IMG/VR virus record: IMGVR_UViG_3300027722_000142
Coordinates: 1-30,500 of that record
Source: a virus
Direction: 5' to 3' (one strand)
Length of the DNA: 30,500 nt
Under the pieces are notes generated by a model. It was not told the DNA's origin. It was given only the letters and a program-made list of their open reading frames with translations, and ran no database searches. The translations under genes were made by a program, and so were the position numbers. This document shows, piece by piece, positions 19,954 through 28,765 of this stretch; within the stretch, counting starts at the first letter, position 1; each line of letters begins with the position of its first letter.

Positions 19954-21244
19954 ACAGAAGCCTACCAAGAAGCAAGCCGCGTTTCTTGTGCGAAATGAGT
20001 TAGAAGCACTATACGGCGGCGCGGCTGCTGGTGGTAAAAGCTCCGCGTTGCTTATGGCGGGCCTGCAATATGTAGATGTCCCTGATTATGCGGCTCTGAT
20101 TCTAAGACGCACCTATGCGGATTTGGCCCTGCCCGGCGCCATCATGGACCGATCGTTTGATTGGCTGATGGGCACAGATGCGAAATGGAGAGACAAAGAC
20201 AAGACCTGGGACTTTCCGAGCGGTGCAACTCTCACATTTGGATATCTTGAAACTGACAAAGACCGCTATAGATATCAGTCATCGGAGTTTCAATTTGTGG
20301 GCTTCGATGAGCTAACACAATTTCCAGAAATTCCTTATACTTATCTATTCTCACGACTTCGCAAACTTGGTGGTGCACAAGTCCCTATCAGGATGCGAGC
20401 TGCTAGCAACCCTGGCGGAATCGGCCATGATTGGGTAAAATCTCGATTCTTCCAAGTTTATCCTAATCGGGTATTCGTTGGCGCTCGTCTGGAAGATAAC
20501 CCCTATGTGGATCAGGCCGCCTATGAGGAAAGCCTTAAACTTCTTGATTATGTGACCCGGGAGCAGCTAAGAAAAGGCGATTGGGACATATCAGAGAGCG
20601 GTGGAATATTCTTTGAGCCTAAGACATACCAAGTAACTAATCCCGATTTCCGAAAAGATCCCAATCTTACAAACTGTCAAGTTTATGCGGCATGCGATCC
20701 ATCCGAAGGCGGCCAGGACTTCGCTGCAATCGGGTTAGTTCTGAAGTTACCTGATGGCAGACTGTTGCCGTGGGCGTGTGATATGGCAGTCGATAATCAG
20801 AGTAAGACCATCGAGAAGATCATAGAATTCCAAACGCTTTATAATCCTGCCAAATTCTGGATAGAGGCAAATTCTCTCGGCCACGCCAAGAGCGCCGAGG
20901 GGATGTCTCTGTTTGAAAAGGATCTTCGGGCGCAAATGCAAAGGGCTGGCGTTACTGTCCCGTTTATTTTTGTGTGGAATACGGCAAACAAGGAGGCCCG
21001 CATAAGGTCTATGGAGCCTCATTACAGTAACGGAACATTACTTTTTAGATCTGACTATAACCAAGAATATCCCATGCTGATTAGTCAGCTCAAAGGCTTT
21101 AAGCCGGGCAGCAAAATGCATGATGACGGCCCGGATATGCTTGAGTTATGTGCATCAAATATCCTAAATATGCCAAAACAAAGGCAGTATAGTTTCACAT
21201 CACCAGGCCAAATATCCAGCTCCGGCATACAATACAGAGGTTAA
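19895..21244 (+). CDS. terL: Terminase large subunit
   Basis: 449 residues. ATPase part: Walker A-like GGAAAGGKS (41-49), Walker B VGFDE (135-139), and the coupling motif ASNPGG (170-175). Nuclease part (RNase H-like): ACDPSEGG with D268, IEAN with E324, and HDDGPD with D410/D411/D414. This motor cuts concatemeric DNA and pumps it into the prohead. Length fits the family. One base separates its stop from the portal start. Confidence 0.95.
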   Translation: MTPAEKALLTATILENKYCKQKPTKKQAAFLVRNELEALYGGAAAGGKSSALLMAGLQYVDVPDYAALILRRTYADLALPGAIMDRSFDWLMGTDAKWRDKDKTWDFPSGATLTFGYLETDKDRYRYQSSEFQFVGFDELTQFPEIPYTYLFSRLRKLGGAQVPIRMRAASNPGGIGHDWVKSRFFQVYPNRVFVGARLEDNPYVDQAAYEESLKLLDYVTREQLRKGDWDISESGGIFFEPKTYQVTNPDFRKDPNLTNCQVYAACDPSEGGQDFAAIGLVLKLPDGRLLPWACDMAVDNQSKTIEKIIEFQTLYNPAKFWIEANSLGHAKSAEGMSLFEKDLRAQMQRAGVTVPFIFVWNTANKEARIRSMEPHYSNGTLLFRSDYNQEYPMLISQLKGFKPGSKMHDDGPDMLELCASNILNMPKQRQYSFTSPGQISSSGIQYRG

Positions 21245-21245
21245 C

Positions 21246-22571
21246 ATGGTCAAAATTCATCGCCCTATTAAATACACAAATGCTGCCGGAGGCAAGACAA
21301 CGGGCCGGGCGAATGTGGCTCTGGCCAGCTCTGGCTTTGCCAGCATTGATCGCAATATCAATGCATCTGCGATCAATTCGGCCCTATCGGTTCCACCTGT
21401 GCAGGGCCTCTTACTGCCCATTTCCAAGATAGCTTTCAATGGCTATGACATCAAGCCCATGCCGTCTGAAGAGGAAAAGGCAAACGAGGCCAAGGTCGCA
21501 GAGGCTACCAAGGGCCTTCTATTGGCCGATAAGGTGGTCAGGAGCCGCAACCATATCAGGCAGACGTTCTTTGACACTTTGGGCTTCCGCCACGCCGTTT
21601 TCAATTACAGCATGGCCACGGCCGACCAATGGACCATACCCGATGTCTTCAAGCATCTTCCACCAGTATCCTTTGAGGTTGCCCCTGATAGTGCCAGGAA
21701 CTCGGATCAGTTCTTTTGCGATCCGCTCTTAAAGGGCATCGTCACAGATAACAATGATGATTCCACCCATTTTTACCAGTCACAATCGAAGATCGGCAAG
21801 CCAGTAGAGATTGATGCTGAGCAAATACTCCACATAAAGGATGAAACTCCAGGAGATCTTTCATATATTGCTGCAATTATACCCACAATCCGCCAATGGT
21901 CTTTTGCCCGGTCTCAAGCAGTAATGAAATACCTGCAACGGGTAGCGGCTCCTAATGCGGTAGGGATCATCGATTTCAATTATGTTACTGCGATGGCAGG
22001 AAATGGGGCAGATGATCCGGGATATCAGGGCACTAAGACGATGGGCATCCCCGCAGAAGTGTGGGATTACCTGGACAAAGTCATCAAGGCCCAATCCACA
22101 GATACCGCCTTTCTCATGCCACCCGGCACCAAGCTAGATTATCCTTCGCTTTCCGCCAGGCCACCTATTGAGATCGATCAATATTTGATACGAGAGATTA
22201 CTTCGCACTTAATTCCTGTGAATATATTAGATACTTTGGGAAGTGCGATCAGCAAATCAAGTGCTCCTGCCTTAGAACTCTTCCAGTTAATTGTAAATGG
22301 ATGGCGTGAAATATGCGCCCGCCCCTTCGAGGACTTCTATAGCAAAATATTGGAACTGAATGGCTTCGAAGGCTGGACTGCAAGCTTCCAATGGTGGCCG
22401 ATTATACCAGTGGACAAGGCACAAATTCACAGAGAATATTTGGAAGGTGCCATGAATAAACTGGTTACGGTAAATGAGTATCGGGCGGCACATGATTTGC
22501 CCCCATTAGACGATGCTGCATTAACTCAAATGTCCAACGAATATAATTCCCTAGGCGGAGGCATGATCTAA
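21246..22571 (+). CDS. Portal protein
   Basis: 441 residues directly after the large terminase, the classic position. Features include a middle alpha-beta core (EQILHIKDETPGDLSYIAAI, RSQAVMKYLQRVAAPNA) and the C-terminal EYRAAHDLPPLD, which is like the 'n.R...gl.p' ending of HK97/SPP1-type portals. It forms the dodecameric ring through which DNA enters. Its stop overlaps the next start (TAATG). Confidence 0.85.
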   Translation: MVKIHRPIKYTNAAGGKTTGRANVALASSGFASIDRNINASAINSALSVPPVQGLLLPISKIAFNGYDIKPMPSEEEKANEAKVAEATKGLLLADKVVRSRNHIRQTFFDTLGFRHAVFNYSMATADQWTIPDVFKHLPPVSFEVAPDSARNSDQFFCDPLLKGIVTDNNDDSTHFYQSQSKIGKPVEIDAEQILHIKDETPGDLSYIAAIIPTIRQWSFARSQAVMKYLQRVAAPNAVGIIDFNYVTAMAGNGADDPGYQGTKTMGIPAEVWDYLDKVIKAQSTDTAFLMPPGTKLDYPSLSARPPIEIDQYLIREITSHLIPVNILDTLGSAISKSSAPALELFQLIVNGWREICARPFEDFYSKILELNGFEGWTASFQWWPIIPVDKAQIHREYLEGAMNKLVTVNEYRAAHDLPPLDDAALTQMSNEYNSLGGGMI

Positions 22572-22723
22572 TGGATGAATCTTTCTTGGTCACATTGGCT
22601 CTGCGAGGGCATGGCTTCAAGATCGCCCGGCCCATCGCCAGACGGCTGAAGAAGCTGGACAGGGCGATAAGGGCAAGTGGGATTGTAATGCAGGGAAAAA
22701 AAAAGGGGCCTAAAGGGAAGTAG
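22571..22723 (+). CDS. 50-aa basic protein
   Basis: TAATG coupling to the portal gene. Very basic, ending QGKKKGPKGK, with an amphipathic helix ARPIARRLKKLDRAIRAS. Could bind DNA or the portal. The C-terminal coding end overlaps the minus-strand zinc gene by 14 bases. Confidence 0.5.
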   Translation: MDESFLVTLALRGHGFKIARPIARRLKKLDRAIRASGIVMQGKKKGPKGK

Positions 22724-22862
22724 GCGGTTCGCCGGTTATCAGCCACACCGCGAAGTAATCGCCGCACTTCCGGCACCTGTAGACGGATATATCACGTTTG
22801 CCGGGAAGTTGAACACCTGTCAAGTCGTGATCCAATGGGCCGCATAGCTTACCTGGTGTCAA
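22710..22862 (-). CDS. 50-aa zinc-binding protein, TTG start
   Basis: TTG 22862 lies inside the end of the upstream minus gene. The C-terminal half has YRCRKCGDYFAVWLITG, with an earlier C and H (KLCGPLDHDL) that could complete a zinc site. Last gene of the inverted cassette. Confidence 0.5.
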   Translation of the reverse strand: MTPGKLCGPLDHDLTGVQLPGKRDISVYRCRKCGDYFAVWLITGEPPTSL

Positions 22863-23256
22863 TATAAACCACATCCCCCCCAGTCCCTATCAAGAGCACT
22901 ATACCAGGATCGGCGGTGTCATCGAATATGATGAAACTGTCGTCTCCTGGTCGTTTTGCAAAGAACGGTGCAAGTGATTCATGAATAGGCCGCTTTGTTT
23001 CATAGTAAAGCATGTAAAGCGGCGCGATTGTTGGCCCATTTCCGATTAGGTTAAACGGAACACTCGCCAGTCGTTTTGATGCTCTCCAAAGATCTTCTAT
23101 GATATCGCGCGTTGTGTGCTTTCCTTCCCATTCGCCGCAATTCGTCACATCGTTTCCGATCATTTTATCTGGTCCGAGTCTATTTGGATAAATCGATGCC
23201 AGAAGCTTGCCTTTCGGATTGGCAAGCCCGATTGCTTTGAGTTCTTGAAAGTTCAT
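22849..23256 (-). CDS. 135-aa hypothetical protein
   Basis: ATG 23256 overlaps the RHH gene stop (ATGA). Mixed alpha/beta chain (NFQELKAIGLANPKGKLLAS, DSFIIFDDTADPGIVLLIGT). No family recognised. Part of the minus-strand cassette placed between portal and protease genes. Confidence 0.6.
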   Translation of the reverse strand: MNFQELKAIGLANPKGKLLASIYPNRLGPDKMIGNDVTNCGEWEGKHTTRDIIEDLWRASKRLASVPFNLIGNGPTIAPLYMLYYETKRPIHESLAPFFAKRPGDDSFIIFDDTADPGIVLLIGTGGDVVYIDTR

Positions 23257-23468
23257 GGTAATCCCCTCATCTTAATGATATTTCCTGATGCATCTCTTCC
23301 AACTAATCCACTTAGTGGCTTACGCAATTCTCCAAATTCTAATATCATTGCCACCGCCGCCTCATCTTGACCTAATCCTGTCTCGGACTTATAGGCTTCA
23401 AAGATTGTTTTGGCTTCGGATGACAGATACCAGTTTACTCTCGGCATTGGCACTCCGATTCTTGCCAT
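23253..23468 (-). CDS. 71-aa RHH-like regulator
   Basis: MPRVNWYLSSEAKTIFEAYK then TGLGQDEAAVAMILEFGE fits an RHH fold (strand VNWYLS and two helices). ATG 23468 gives 71 residues; ATG 23447, at MPRVNW, gives a more typical N terminus. Probably represses the cassette promoter. Confidence 0.55.
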   Translation of the reverse strand: MARIGVPMPRVNWYLSSEAKTIFEAYKSETGLGQDEAAVAMILEFGELRKPLSGLVGRDASGNIIKMRGLP

Positions 23469-23644
23469 ACATATGGGTTATATGGATCGATCTTTTTGGG
23501 ATGCAATCTCGTATATTCCCGGAGTTCATCGTCTAACTCTTTCGCGGATTTGGCAGACAAATGAAACACGTTTTTCTCTTTAGAATCTGGTATTAGGCGA
23601 ATGACATCCTCTAATAGGATTTCATCAATTTCTTCCATGCTCAT
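23435..23644 (-). CDS. 69-aa acidic protein, first gene of inverted cassette
   Basis: ATG 23644 is about 23 bases from the TATA box, so the mRNA would be leaderless; ATG 23659 would lie too near the TATA box. Helical and acidic (MSMEEIDEILLEDVIRLIPD, KSAKELDDELREYTRL). It overlaps the RHH gene. The pair has the look of a toxin-antitoxin or regulator-partner pair, but no toxin fold is recognised. Confidence 0.5.
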   Translation of the reverse strand: MSMEEIDEILLEDVIRLIPDSKEKNVFHLSAKSAKELDDELREYTRLHPKKIDPYNPYVWQESECQCRE

Positions 23645-23660
23645 AAGCACATCTCTCATT

Positions 23661-23672
23661 ATAATTATAACT
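23661..23672 (-). promoter_or_regulatory. TATA-box promoter of the inverted cassette
   Basis: On the minus strand the sequence reads AGTTATAATTAT at this position, about 25 bases before ATG 23644. It shows that the cassette can be expressed on its own. Confidence 0.6.
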
Positions 23673-23718
23673 TTTGGTAAGGTGATTTCCCATTGATGAA
23701 AAATTAGTAAATGCTGAA

Positions 23719-24981
23719 ATGTCGGTAGAGTACTTACGGGCCTTTCACAAATTCGTTTCCAGCCATCCACACATCTACGGTGCCGTCAAAGAAGAGATTC
23801 ATAAGAGGGCGCGGGGGAGCGCGGGCGGGCAAGCTAAGGCAAGACGTGCCCTAGAGGGCGGTGGTGAGGAGATCGACCTAGAGGATATGCTAGAACATCC
23901 TCTCGATGAAAGCCCGGTTAAGGCCACCAACGCGGCCCATATAGAGGGCGATATCCTAGAGACGGATGAATATTACGATGTCCCTACCGTATTCGCTAAG
24001 GAGGGCGTGTGGACCGGCACGAATGGCATTCCAACGCTGAAGACGTTTGAGGCTCTGAAGGCGTCCGCTCCTTGGTTTGTGGGCACACCGATTACACCAA
24101 AACACATCGAAACCGACACCATACGGCCCAATGACCGGCGGTTAGGCCATGTAATCTCTGCCACCGCTCGCGAGGATAAGAGAGATGTTTTTGGGATTTC
24201 CCGATTATATAAGAACTTACTGACATCTGAAGAAAACGAGAAAGTGGCAAACCGCCAAAATCTAGACGGTTCGCCTGGTTATTTTACCCCCGTGAGGAGT
24301 GAGACCGGTGTCTTTGGCGATAAGCAATATCAAGCCAAAGAAATAGGCCCCTACGTGCTAGGGGAATATGCGATGTTCTTTGACGGAACTCGCGGGGCTT
24401 GCTCAAGTGACGATGAATGTGGCCCATTCCAGAACGCAAAAGGCAAAAAGAAAGATGAGCCCGAGCAGACCGATAAACTGGTCTTAGACAAGAATGGGAA
24501 TGTGAGAAAGCGATGTCCAAAACTCAAAAATGAGGCTGATCAAATGGTAGAAGAAGTCGGGGCCGTAAGGGCCGAACTTACTAAGCAGCTTAACGCTGCC
24601 AATGAGATCATAACCGCTCAGGCGGGGCAGATCTCCGAAATGAAGAAGGTTCTGGATGGGCTGGTAGCCGATCACAAGACCTTAAATGAAGCCTTCTCCG
24701 GCAAGGTGGCCGCTGAGGATGCAGCCAAGACGATTGCATTCAAGACCGAGTTCAAGAAGGAACTCAATGCCGCCGCTGCAACTGAATACGAAACTCTGTG
24801 GGATGAGGTCAAGAGCCTGAACCCGGTAGAGTTCAAGGCTTGGAAGACCACAAATGCAGCCAAGCTGCTCAATGAGGCCGAGAGGAAGGAAGCGACTGGC
24901 AAGAAAGTCACCGACGCAGCGGGCGACCTGGTATCCGCTGCAAGAGCAAAGGCTGACGCCGCTCTGTTCAAGAGGAGATGA
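23719..24981 (+). CDS. Capsid maturation protease/scaffold fusion (DUF2213-like)
   Basis: 420 residues. Region about 85-230 (VPTVFAKEGVWTGTNGIPTL, GTPITPKHIE, RRLGHVISATAREDKRDVFG, LDGSPGYFTPVRSE) matches DUF2213-type phage prohead proteases. The C-terminal 160 residues are a long coiled coil (VRAELTKQLNAANEIITAQA) as expected for a scaffold. The N terminus is basic (HKRARGSAGGQAKARRAL). It would guide head assembly and then be cleaved. The start ATG 23719 has no clear ribosome site, so the 5' end is tentative. Confidence 0.8.
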   Translation: MSVEYLRAFHKFVSSHPHIYGAVKEEIHKRARGSAGGQAKARRALEGGGEEIDLEDMLEHPLDESPVKATNAAHIEGDILETDEYYDVPTVFAKEGVWTGTNGIPTLKTFEALKASAPWFVGTPITPKHIETDTIRPNDRRLGHVISATAREDKRDVFGISRLYKNLLTSEENEKVANRQNLDGSPGYFTPVRSETGVFGDKQYQAKEIGPYVLGEYAMFFDGTRGACSSDDECGPFQNAKGKKKDEPEQTDKLVLDKNGNVRKRCPKLKNEADQMVEEVGAVRAELTKQLNAANEIITAQAGQISEMKKVLDGLVADHKTLNEAFSGKVAAEDAAKTIAFKTEFKKELNAAAATEYETLWDEVKSLNPVEFKAWKTTNAAKLLNEAERKEATGKKVTDAAGDLVSAARAKADAALFKRR

Positions 24982-24987
24982 TTACAA

Positions 24988-25689
24988 ATGACAGTTCCTA
25001 GAAAGGTTGGGGCCACAGGCTCTAATTATTATGTATCTTATCCTGCGGCTTCCCGGATCGCTTGCGGTGCCGTGGTTACTCTCAGTTCTGCAACGGCTGG
25101 AGCTGAGACCGTTGCAGCTGCCGAGACCCAGACCAGCATCCTTGGCATAGCTGGCAACAGGCCCGAAGGCTTGACCAAAGGCAAGTACGACGGATTCTTT
25201 GAGACCTATGAGCAGGTGCCAATCGTTGATGACATCGGCTATGCTCTGGTAGCACCCAACAGCGGGGCCACCAACATAGACATTGGCGACTTCTTGGAAG
25301 TTGGCATCTTCGGTGATGGCTCCCCCGGCGCTCACGGCATCCTGGAAGAGGCCGGTGTCACGGACGGTACAGTATTCACCATAGCCACGGTTGCAAAGGC
25401 TCTTCAGAGCGTCACAATGGGCAGCAAGTCCTATAAGGTTCCTGCTTCAAGTGTCGCTGTCGGGGCATCTTCGGCCACAATGGTGGCGGGAGAGATTGCC
25501 ACAATGGGAATCGGTGTAGGCGATTACATCCTGATAGAGGATGATGATGGAGCCGCGCAGGTCAATAGGGTTGCGTCTCTGACTTCCACTGTGATAGGCT
25601 TTGAGATCCCGGCAACGAATGTGTGTGCCACCGGCGGCACTGACACGATTACCAGGCTCTATCAATGCTTAGTAAAGCTGGTGAAATAA
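24988..25689 (+). CDS. Head decoration-like protein
   Basis: 233 residues, Gly/Ala/Thr-rich and beta-stranded (AASRIACGAVVTLSSATAGA, ETYEQVPIVDDIGYALVAPN). Its place between protease/scaffold and major capsid gene, and the DUF2190-like pattern, suggest a capsid-stabilising decoration protein. GAGGAG (24973-24978) precedes ATG 24988. Family not certain. Confidence 0.6.
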   Translation: MTVPRKVGATGSNYYVSYPAASRIACGAVVTLSSATAGAETVAAAETQTSILGIAGNRPEGLTKGKYDGFFETYEQVPIVDDIGYALVAPNSGATNIDIGDFLEVGIFGDGSPGAHGILEEAGVTDGTVFTIATVAKALQSVTMGSKSYKVPASSVAVGASSATMVAGEIATMGIGVGDYILIEDDDGAAQVNRVASLTSTVIGFEIPATNVCATGGTDTITRLYQCLVKLVK

Positions 25690-26619
25690 ATGGCTACTGA
25701 TATGCTTTATGGAAGCGGTATAGTCCCTGGACAGTTTACCGCGACCTTCTACGATTACATCTCCGAATGGTACGACATCAATCTGGATAACCAGATGGCA
25801 AGAAAGTGCACTGTGGTTACTCCTGTTCCTGCCACAACCGAAGCCTACGAGATCAACAAGATCGATTTCGCTTCTGATGACGTAGTTCCCAAGTCCAAGA
25901 AGACCCCAGGCGTCGAGGTATCTCTTGGCAGCACGACCGAAAATACTCCGCTCTGGCGCTGGCCGGACTTCTTCGTCATGAACGAGGACGACCTGGCCAA
26001 AGATCCCATGCTCCAAAGAAGGTATGTCGAAGGCTGCATGGCCAAGATATACAGGGGCGAAGATAAGGTCTGGTTCGCAGGTCGCGCCGTGAATAACATC
26101 TCTGGTGTGGATGTCCAGGCCGGGCTGAATACCAACGGCGCTGTCACAGCTGCCGCCTCTTCTGGCGTTAATACCGGCAACGTTGGCGCATGGCTCACCA
26201 GTGACACAAACCGGGACATCTACGAGGATTGCAGGGTTGCAAGGGGCAAGCTGGATTCCAAGTACAGAACCAACCTCAAGAACCTGTTCATGATAGGAAG
26301 CGCTGCCTCAATGGATGCCTTCTGGCAGAAGGACCCCTACAGCGACAACTCCGAGCCCATCTACAGGTCGGTAGGGCCGCTGTTTGGCCGGAGCCCGGAC
26401 GACACCTCCTGGATGGTCACCAATGATCAGGTTACTGCTGGATACGTCTACATAGTCACCAAGAACCGGGAAGCTGCAGAGCTTATCCAGGCCCGTGGTG
26501 TCACCATTGATGAGAACTATCCGAGGAAGCCCATTAAAAACATCGAGTGCCATCTCTACCAGGATGTCGGTATCGCCTTCCATGACCCGAATGCCTTTGT
26601 CGAAATACAGATTACTTAA
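25690..26619 (+). CDS. Major capsid protein, HK97-fold type
   Basis: 309 residues directly after the decoration-like gene. The chain has the order expected of HK97-like shells: extended N arm, a long helix (LAKDPMLQRRYVEGCMAKIY with GEDKVWFAG), a P-domain and a C-terminal strand set (NIECHLYQDVGIAFHDPNAF). No N-terminal delta domain of usual length is visible, in line with a separate scaffold. Call supported by gene order; fold not tested. Confidence 0.8.
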   Translation: MATDMLYGSGIVPGQFTATFYDYISEWYDINLDNQMARKCTVVTPVPATTEAYEINKIDFASDDVVPKSKKTPGVEVSLGSTTENTPLWRWPDFFVMNEDDLAKDPMLQRRYVEGCMAKIYRGEDKVWFAGRAVNNISGVDVQAGLNTNGAVTAAASSGVNTGNVGAWLTSDTNRDIYEDCRVARGKLDSKYRTNLKNLFMIGSAASMDAFWQKDPYSDNSEPIYRSVGPLFGRSPDDTSWMVTNDQVTAGYVYIVTKNREAAELIQARGVTIDENYPRKPIKNIECHLYQDVGIAFHDPNAFVEIQIT

Positions 26620-26630
26620 ATGGTAATCTG
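26608..26630 (+). terminator. Hairpin after the major capsid gene
   Basis: CAGATTAC (26608-26615) is exactly inverted at 26623-26630, spanning the stop, and is followed by TTTATATTTT. It could end part of the transcripts and so keep capsid mRNA in excess. Confidence 0.5.
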
Positions 26631-26653
26631 TTTATATTTTAGGAGATGATTAT

Positions 26654-28201
26654 ATGGTAGGAATACCAAGGCCATCAAGTTTCTTCCGGGCAACTGGTTC
26701 GGTAGATTCAACGGCCATAGTTGATGATTCGGTCGGGGCGGTGGATGTAGCAAATTCGCTTGTCTACGATATGGACGCAAAGACGACTGCAGTTGGTGCG
26801 GATTCGGTTCTGCTCAATGATTCAGAAGCTTCAAATATCAACAAAAAAGCCACGTTGACCGTTGTGGGCGAGTTGCTTGCTGGTACCGTAGGCACAAGCT
26901 CCCTAGAGAACACGGCTGGCGTGCTGAAGGTAGATATCGGCAACACGACAGCAGCAACCGGACCTCTCACAACGAATAAGGTTCTAGTAGACGTATCCGG
27001 CGTGAACAAAGCCGTAACCCTTCAGAATCTTGCAAAACCAATCGGCGAAGTTTTCGCCGCCACCAATGCGACATCCGCCCTTTCCGAGGTAGATGGTGTT
27101 GGCCGGGTAAATATTGGCTCCGTGACGGCCAAGACTGCCCCCGTGGGAGCCGATATGCTCCTCATAGAGGACACGGTAGCGCCTGATGCCAATGTAAACA
27201 AGATGTGCACGATTACACAGCTTGCAGAGACCCTGGCGGGAACTGTAACCACCTCTGGCATTGAAAATACTACGGGCGCTCTGTCTATCGTTCCGGCGTC
27301 TCTTACTGCGATTGATGCTATTGCAGTGGCCGATACCCTGATAGTGGCAGATGCGACCGCCGCGAATGTAGCCAAAGCGGGCACAGTAACCATGCTTGCG
27401 GACACTCTGGCAGGAGCAGCAGCCGCAACCGGCGTAGTAGATGCCACGGGCACAATCAAGGTTAGCCCAACGGACGCTGCTCTTGACGTGGCTGCTGATA
27501 GCCTTGTCTTCATGACGGCTGCCGGCGTCCCCCAAAAGGACCTGGTTTCCGATGTTGCCGCCGCAATGGCTGGCACGATGCTCAACGCCGCGTCAGGTGT
27601 CATCTCTCATGAGGCAACCGGCCAGATGGGTGTGGGCACGATCCTGTTTGGTGCTACCGGGGATTGTACCTCGATAACTATCGGTGCCGTGACCTATCCT
27701 TACGATGGATCGCCAACAGTCGCAGACGGCGAATGGGATTATGGTGCATCTGCCAGCGAATCTGCTACCAATTTAGCCGCTGCGATCAATGGCAAGACCG
27801 GCTCTCCATATGCAGCTACCGCCAATACCGACACTGTGCATGTATATGCAAAGACGGTCGGAACCGCCGGGAACGTGACCATTACTCGGAACACTGGCGC
27901 ACAGCCGGCCACCGTAGCAAACACAGTGGGCGGTCTTGCTGCCGCTACCAAGCAATGGTGCATGAGGGCGCATACCGTAACGGCCAATGATGTCGATACG
28001 GCTGTACTGGTCAACATCCCAATGCCGTTCACGCCGACCATGTTTACGGTCCAGGTTCGAAGCTCAACCGGCACCATCCGGGACGGCCTGGTGACTGATC
28101 TGTTCACCATCGCGGCCACTCCCGCCAGGATTGTAGCAACGGATGCGGGCGCGGTGCATCTAGTCGCTGGTGACGTTATCACCATAACGGCTCATGAGTA
28201 G
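26654..28201 (+). CDS. 515-aa repeat-containing virion protein, probably fibre or tail
   Basis: AGGAGATGATT precedes ATG 26654. Residues about 60-320 hold imperfect repeats of roughly 60-80 residues, each with 'D.L...D.......K..T...LA..LAGT...S..ENT.G.L.V' (e.g. LAGTVGTSSLENTAGVLKV, LAGTVTTSGIENTTGALSIV, LAGAAAATGVVDATGTIKVS). A C-terminal part (SITIGAVTYPYDG, ATNLAAAINGKTGSP, VGTAGNVTITRNTG) matches a beta module common in phage structural proteins. Very rich in Ala, Thr, Val. Likely a surface fibre, spike or cement protein. Confidence 0.65.
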   Translation: MVGIPRPSSFFRATGSVDSTAIVDDSVGAVDVANSLVYDMDAKTTAVGADSVLLNDSEASNINKKATLTVVGELLAGTVGTSSLENTAGVLKVDIGNTTAATGPLTTNKVLVDVSGVNKAVTLQNLAKPIGEVFAATNATSALSEVDGVGRVNIGSVTAKTAPVGADMLLIEDTVAPDANVNKMCTITQLAETLAGTVTTSGIENTTGALSIVPASLTAIDAIAVADTLIVADATAANVAKAGTVTMLADTLAGAAAATGVVDATGTIKVSPTDAALDVAADSLVFMTAAGVPQKDLVSDVAAAMAGTMLNAASGVISHEATGQMGVGTILFGATGDCTSITIGAVTYPYDGSPTVADGEWDYGASASESATNLAAAINGKTGSPYAATANTDTVHVYAKTVGTAGNVTITRNTGAQPATVANTVGGLAAATKQWCMRAHTVTANDVDTAVLVNIPMPFTPTMFTVQVRSSTGTIRDGLVTDLFTIAATPARIVATDAGAVHLVAGDVITITAHE

Positions 28202-28224
28202 GTCGAAAGGCCTATTCACTTTTT
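28196..28224 (+). terminator. Hairpin plus T run
   Basis: GAGTAGG (28196-28202) pairs with CCTATTC (28211-28217) with one G-U, followed by five T (28220-28224). It separates the repeat protein gene from the next gene. Confidence 0.55.
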
Positions 28225-28247
28225 ATTATAAACTCAGGAGCTTAATA

Positions 28248-28649
28248 ATGACTTCCACTTATACAAGCCCGACCACTTCAAACACCGATTGGTGTCGCGA
28301 TAAATATGGGGACGTTGATAGTGCTGCTTTTATTTTAACAAATGAGGAGATTCAATCCGAAATAACAGCACAAAGCAACCTTTATATCGCCGCAGCTAAT
28401 TGTGCGTTCAAGTGCATTACCAGGCTTGGAGAATATGACAAGTTTGCCCTAATGTTTGAGAAACGCGGCAACCAATTACTAAAAGAGGCAAACCGGAATG
28501 CCGGGTTTACTTCGACAACGCCGAGCGTGGGCGTCCTTACCGACAGCGGAACAATGCCAGACGGATATCATGTATCTGACGAAAAACCTGCTAATTGGAG
28601 TTTGAACCGGGATGACATGCCAGACGAGGTGCGCGGGGTAGACTCGTGA
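28248..28649 (+). CDS. 133-aa head-tail connector candidate
   Basis: CAGGAGCTTAATA-ATG fixes the start; an upstream TTG at 28194 is unlikely. Helical core (NEEIQSEITAQSNLYIAAAN, EYDKFALMFEKRGNQLLKEA) like small gp6/gp15-type adaptors that bind the portal ring. Gene order supports this. No decisive motif. Confidence 0.5.
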   Translation: MTSTYTSPTTSNTDWCRDKYGDVDSAAFILTNEEIQSEITAQSNLYIAAANCAFKCITRLGEYDKFALMFEKRGNQLLKEANRNAGFTSTTPSVGVLTDSGTMPDGYHVSDEKPANWSLNRDDMPDEVRGVDS

Positions 28650-28653
28650 CGCG

Positions 28654-28757
28654 ATAACTATTTATCCGTTAGACGATAAAATATCTATTGTTCAAATGCA
28701 ATACGGTTGGGTCCGGTCGGGTATGGTCTGGACCATGTTTATTATTTTTTTCATGAG
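28654..28757 (+). promoter_or_regulatory. Intergenic signals: ATAACTATTTA, hairpin and poly-T
   Basis: ATAACTATTTA at 28654-28664 repeats the sequence seen at 16350 and 16990. ATGGTC (28723-28728) and GACCAT (28731-28736) form a hairpin followed by GTTTATTATTTTTTT, probably a terminator. GAGGTG (28755-28760) is the ribosome site for the TTG at 28766. Confidence 0.45.
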
Positions 28758-28765
28758 GTGTTTTC

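Noticed and set aside
26984-27603. Long minus-strand ORFs opposite the repeat protein
   Set aside because: Open frames arise from the biased codon use (Ala/Thr/Val repeats) on the plus strand.
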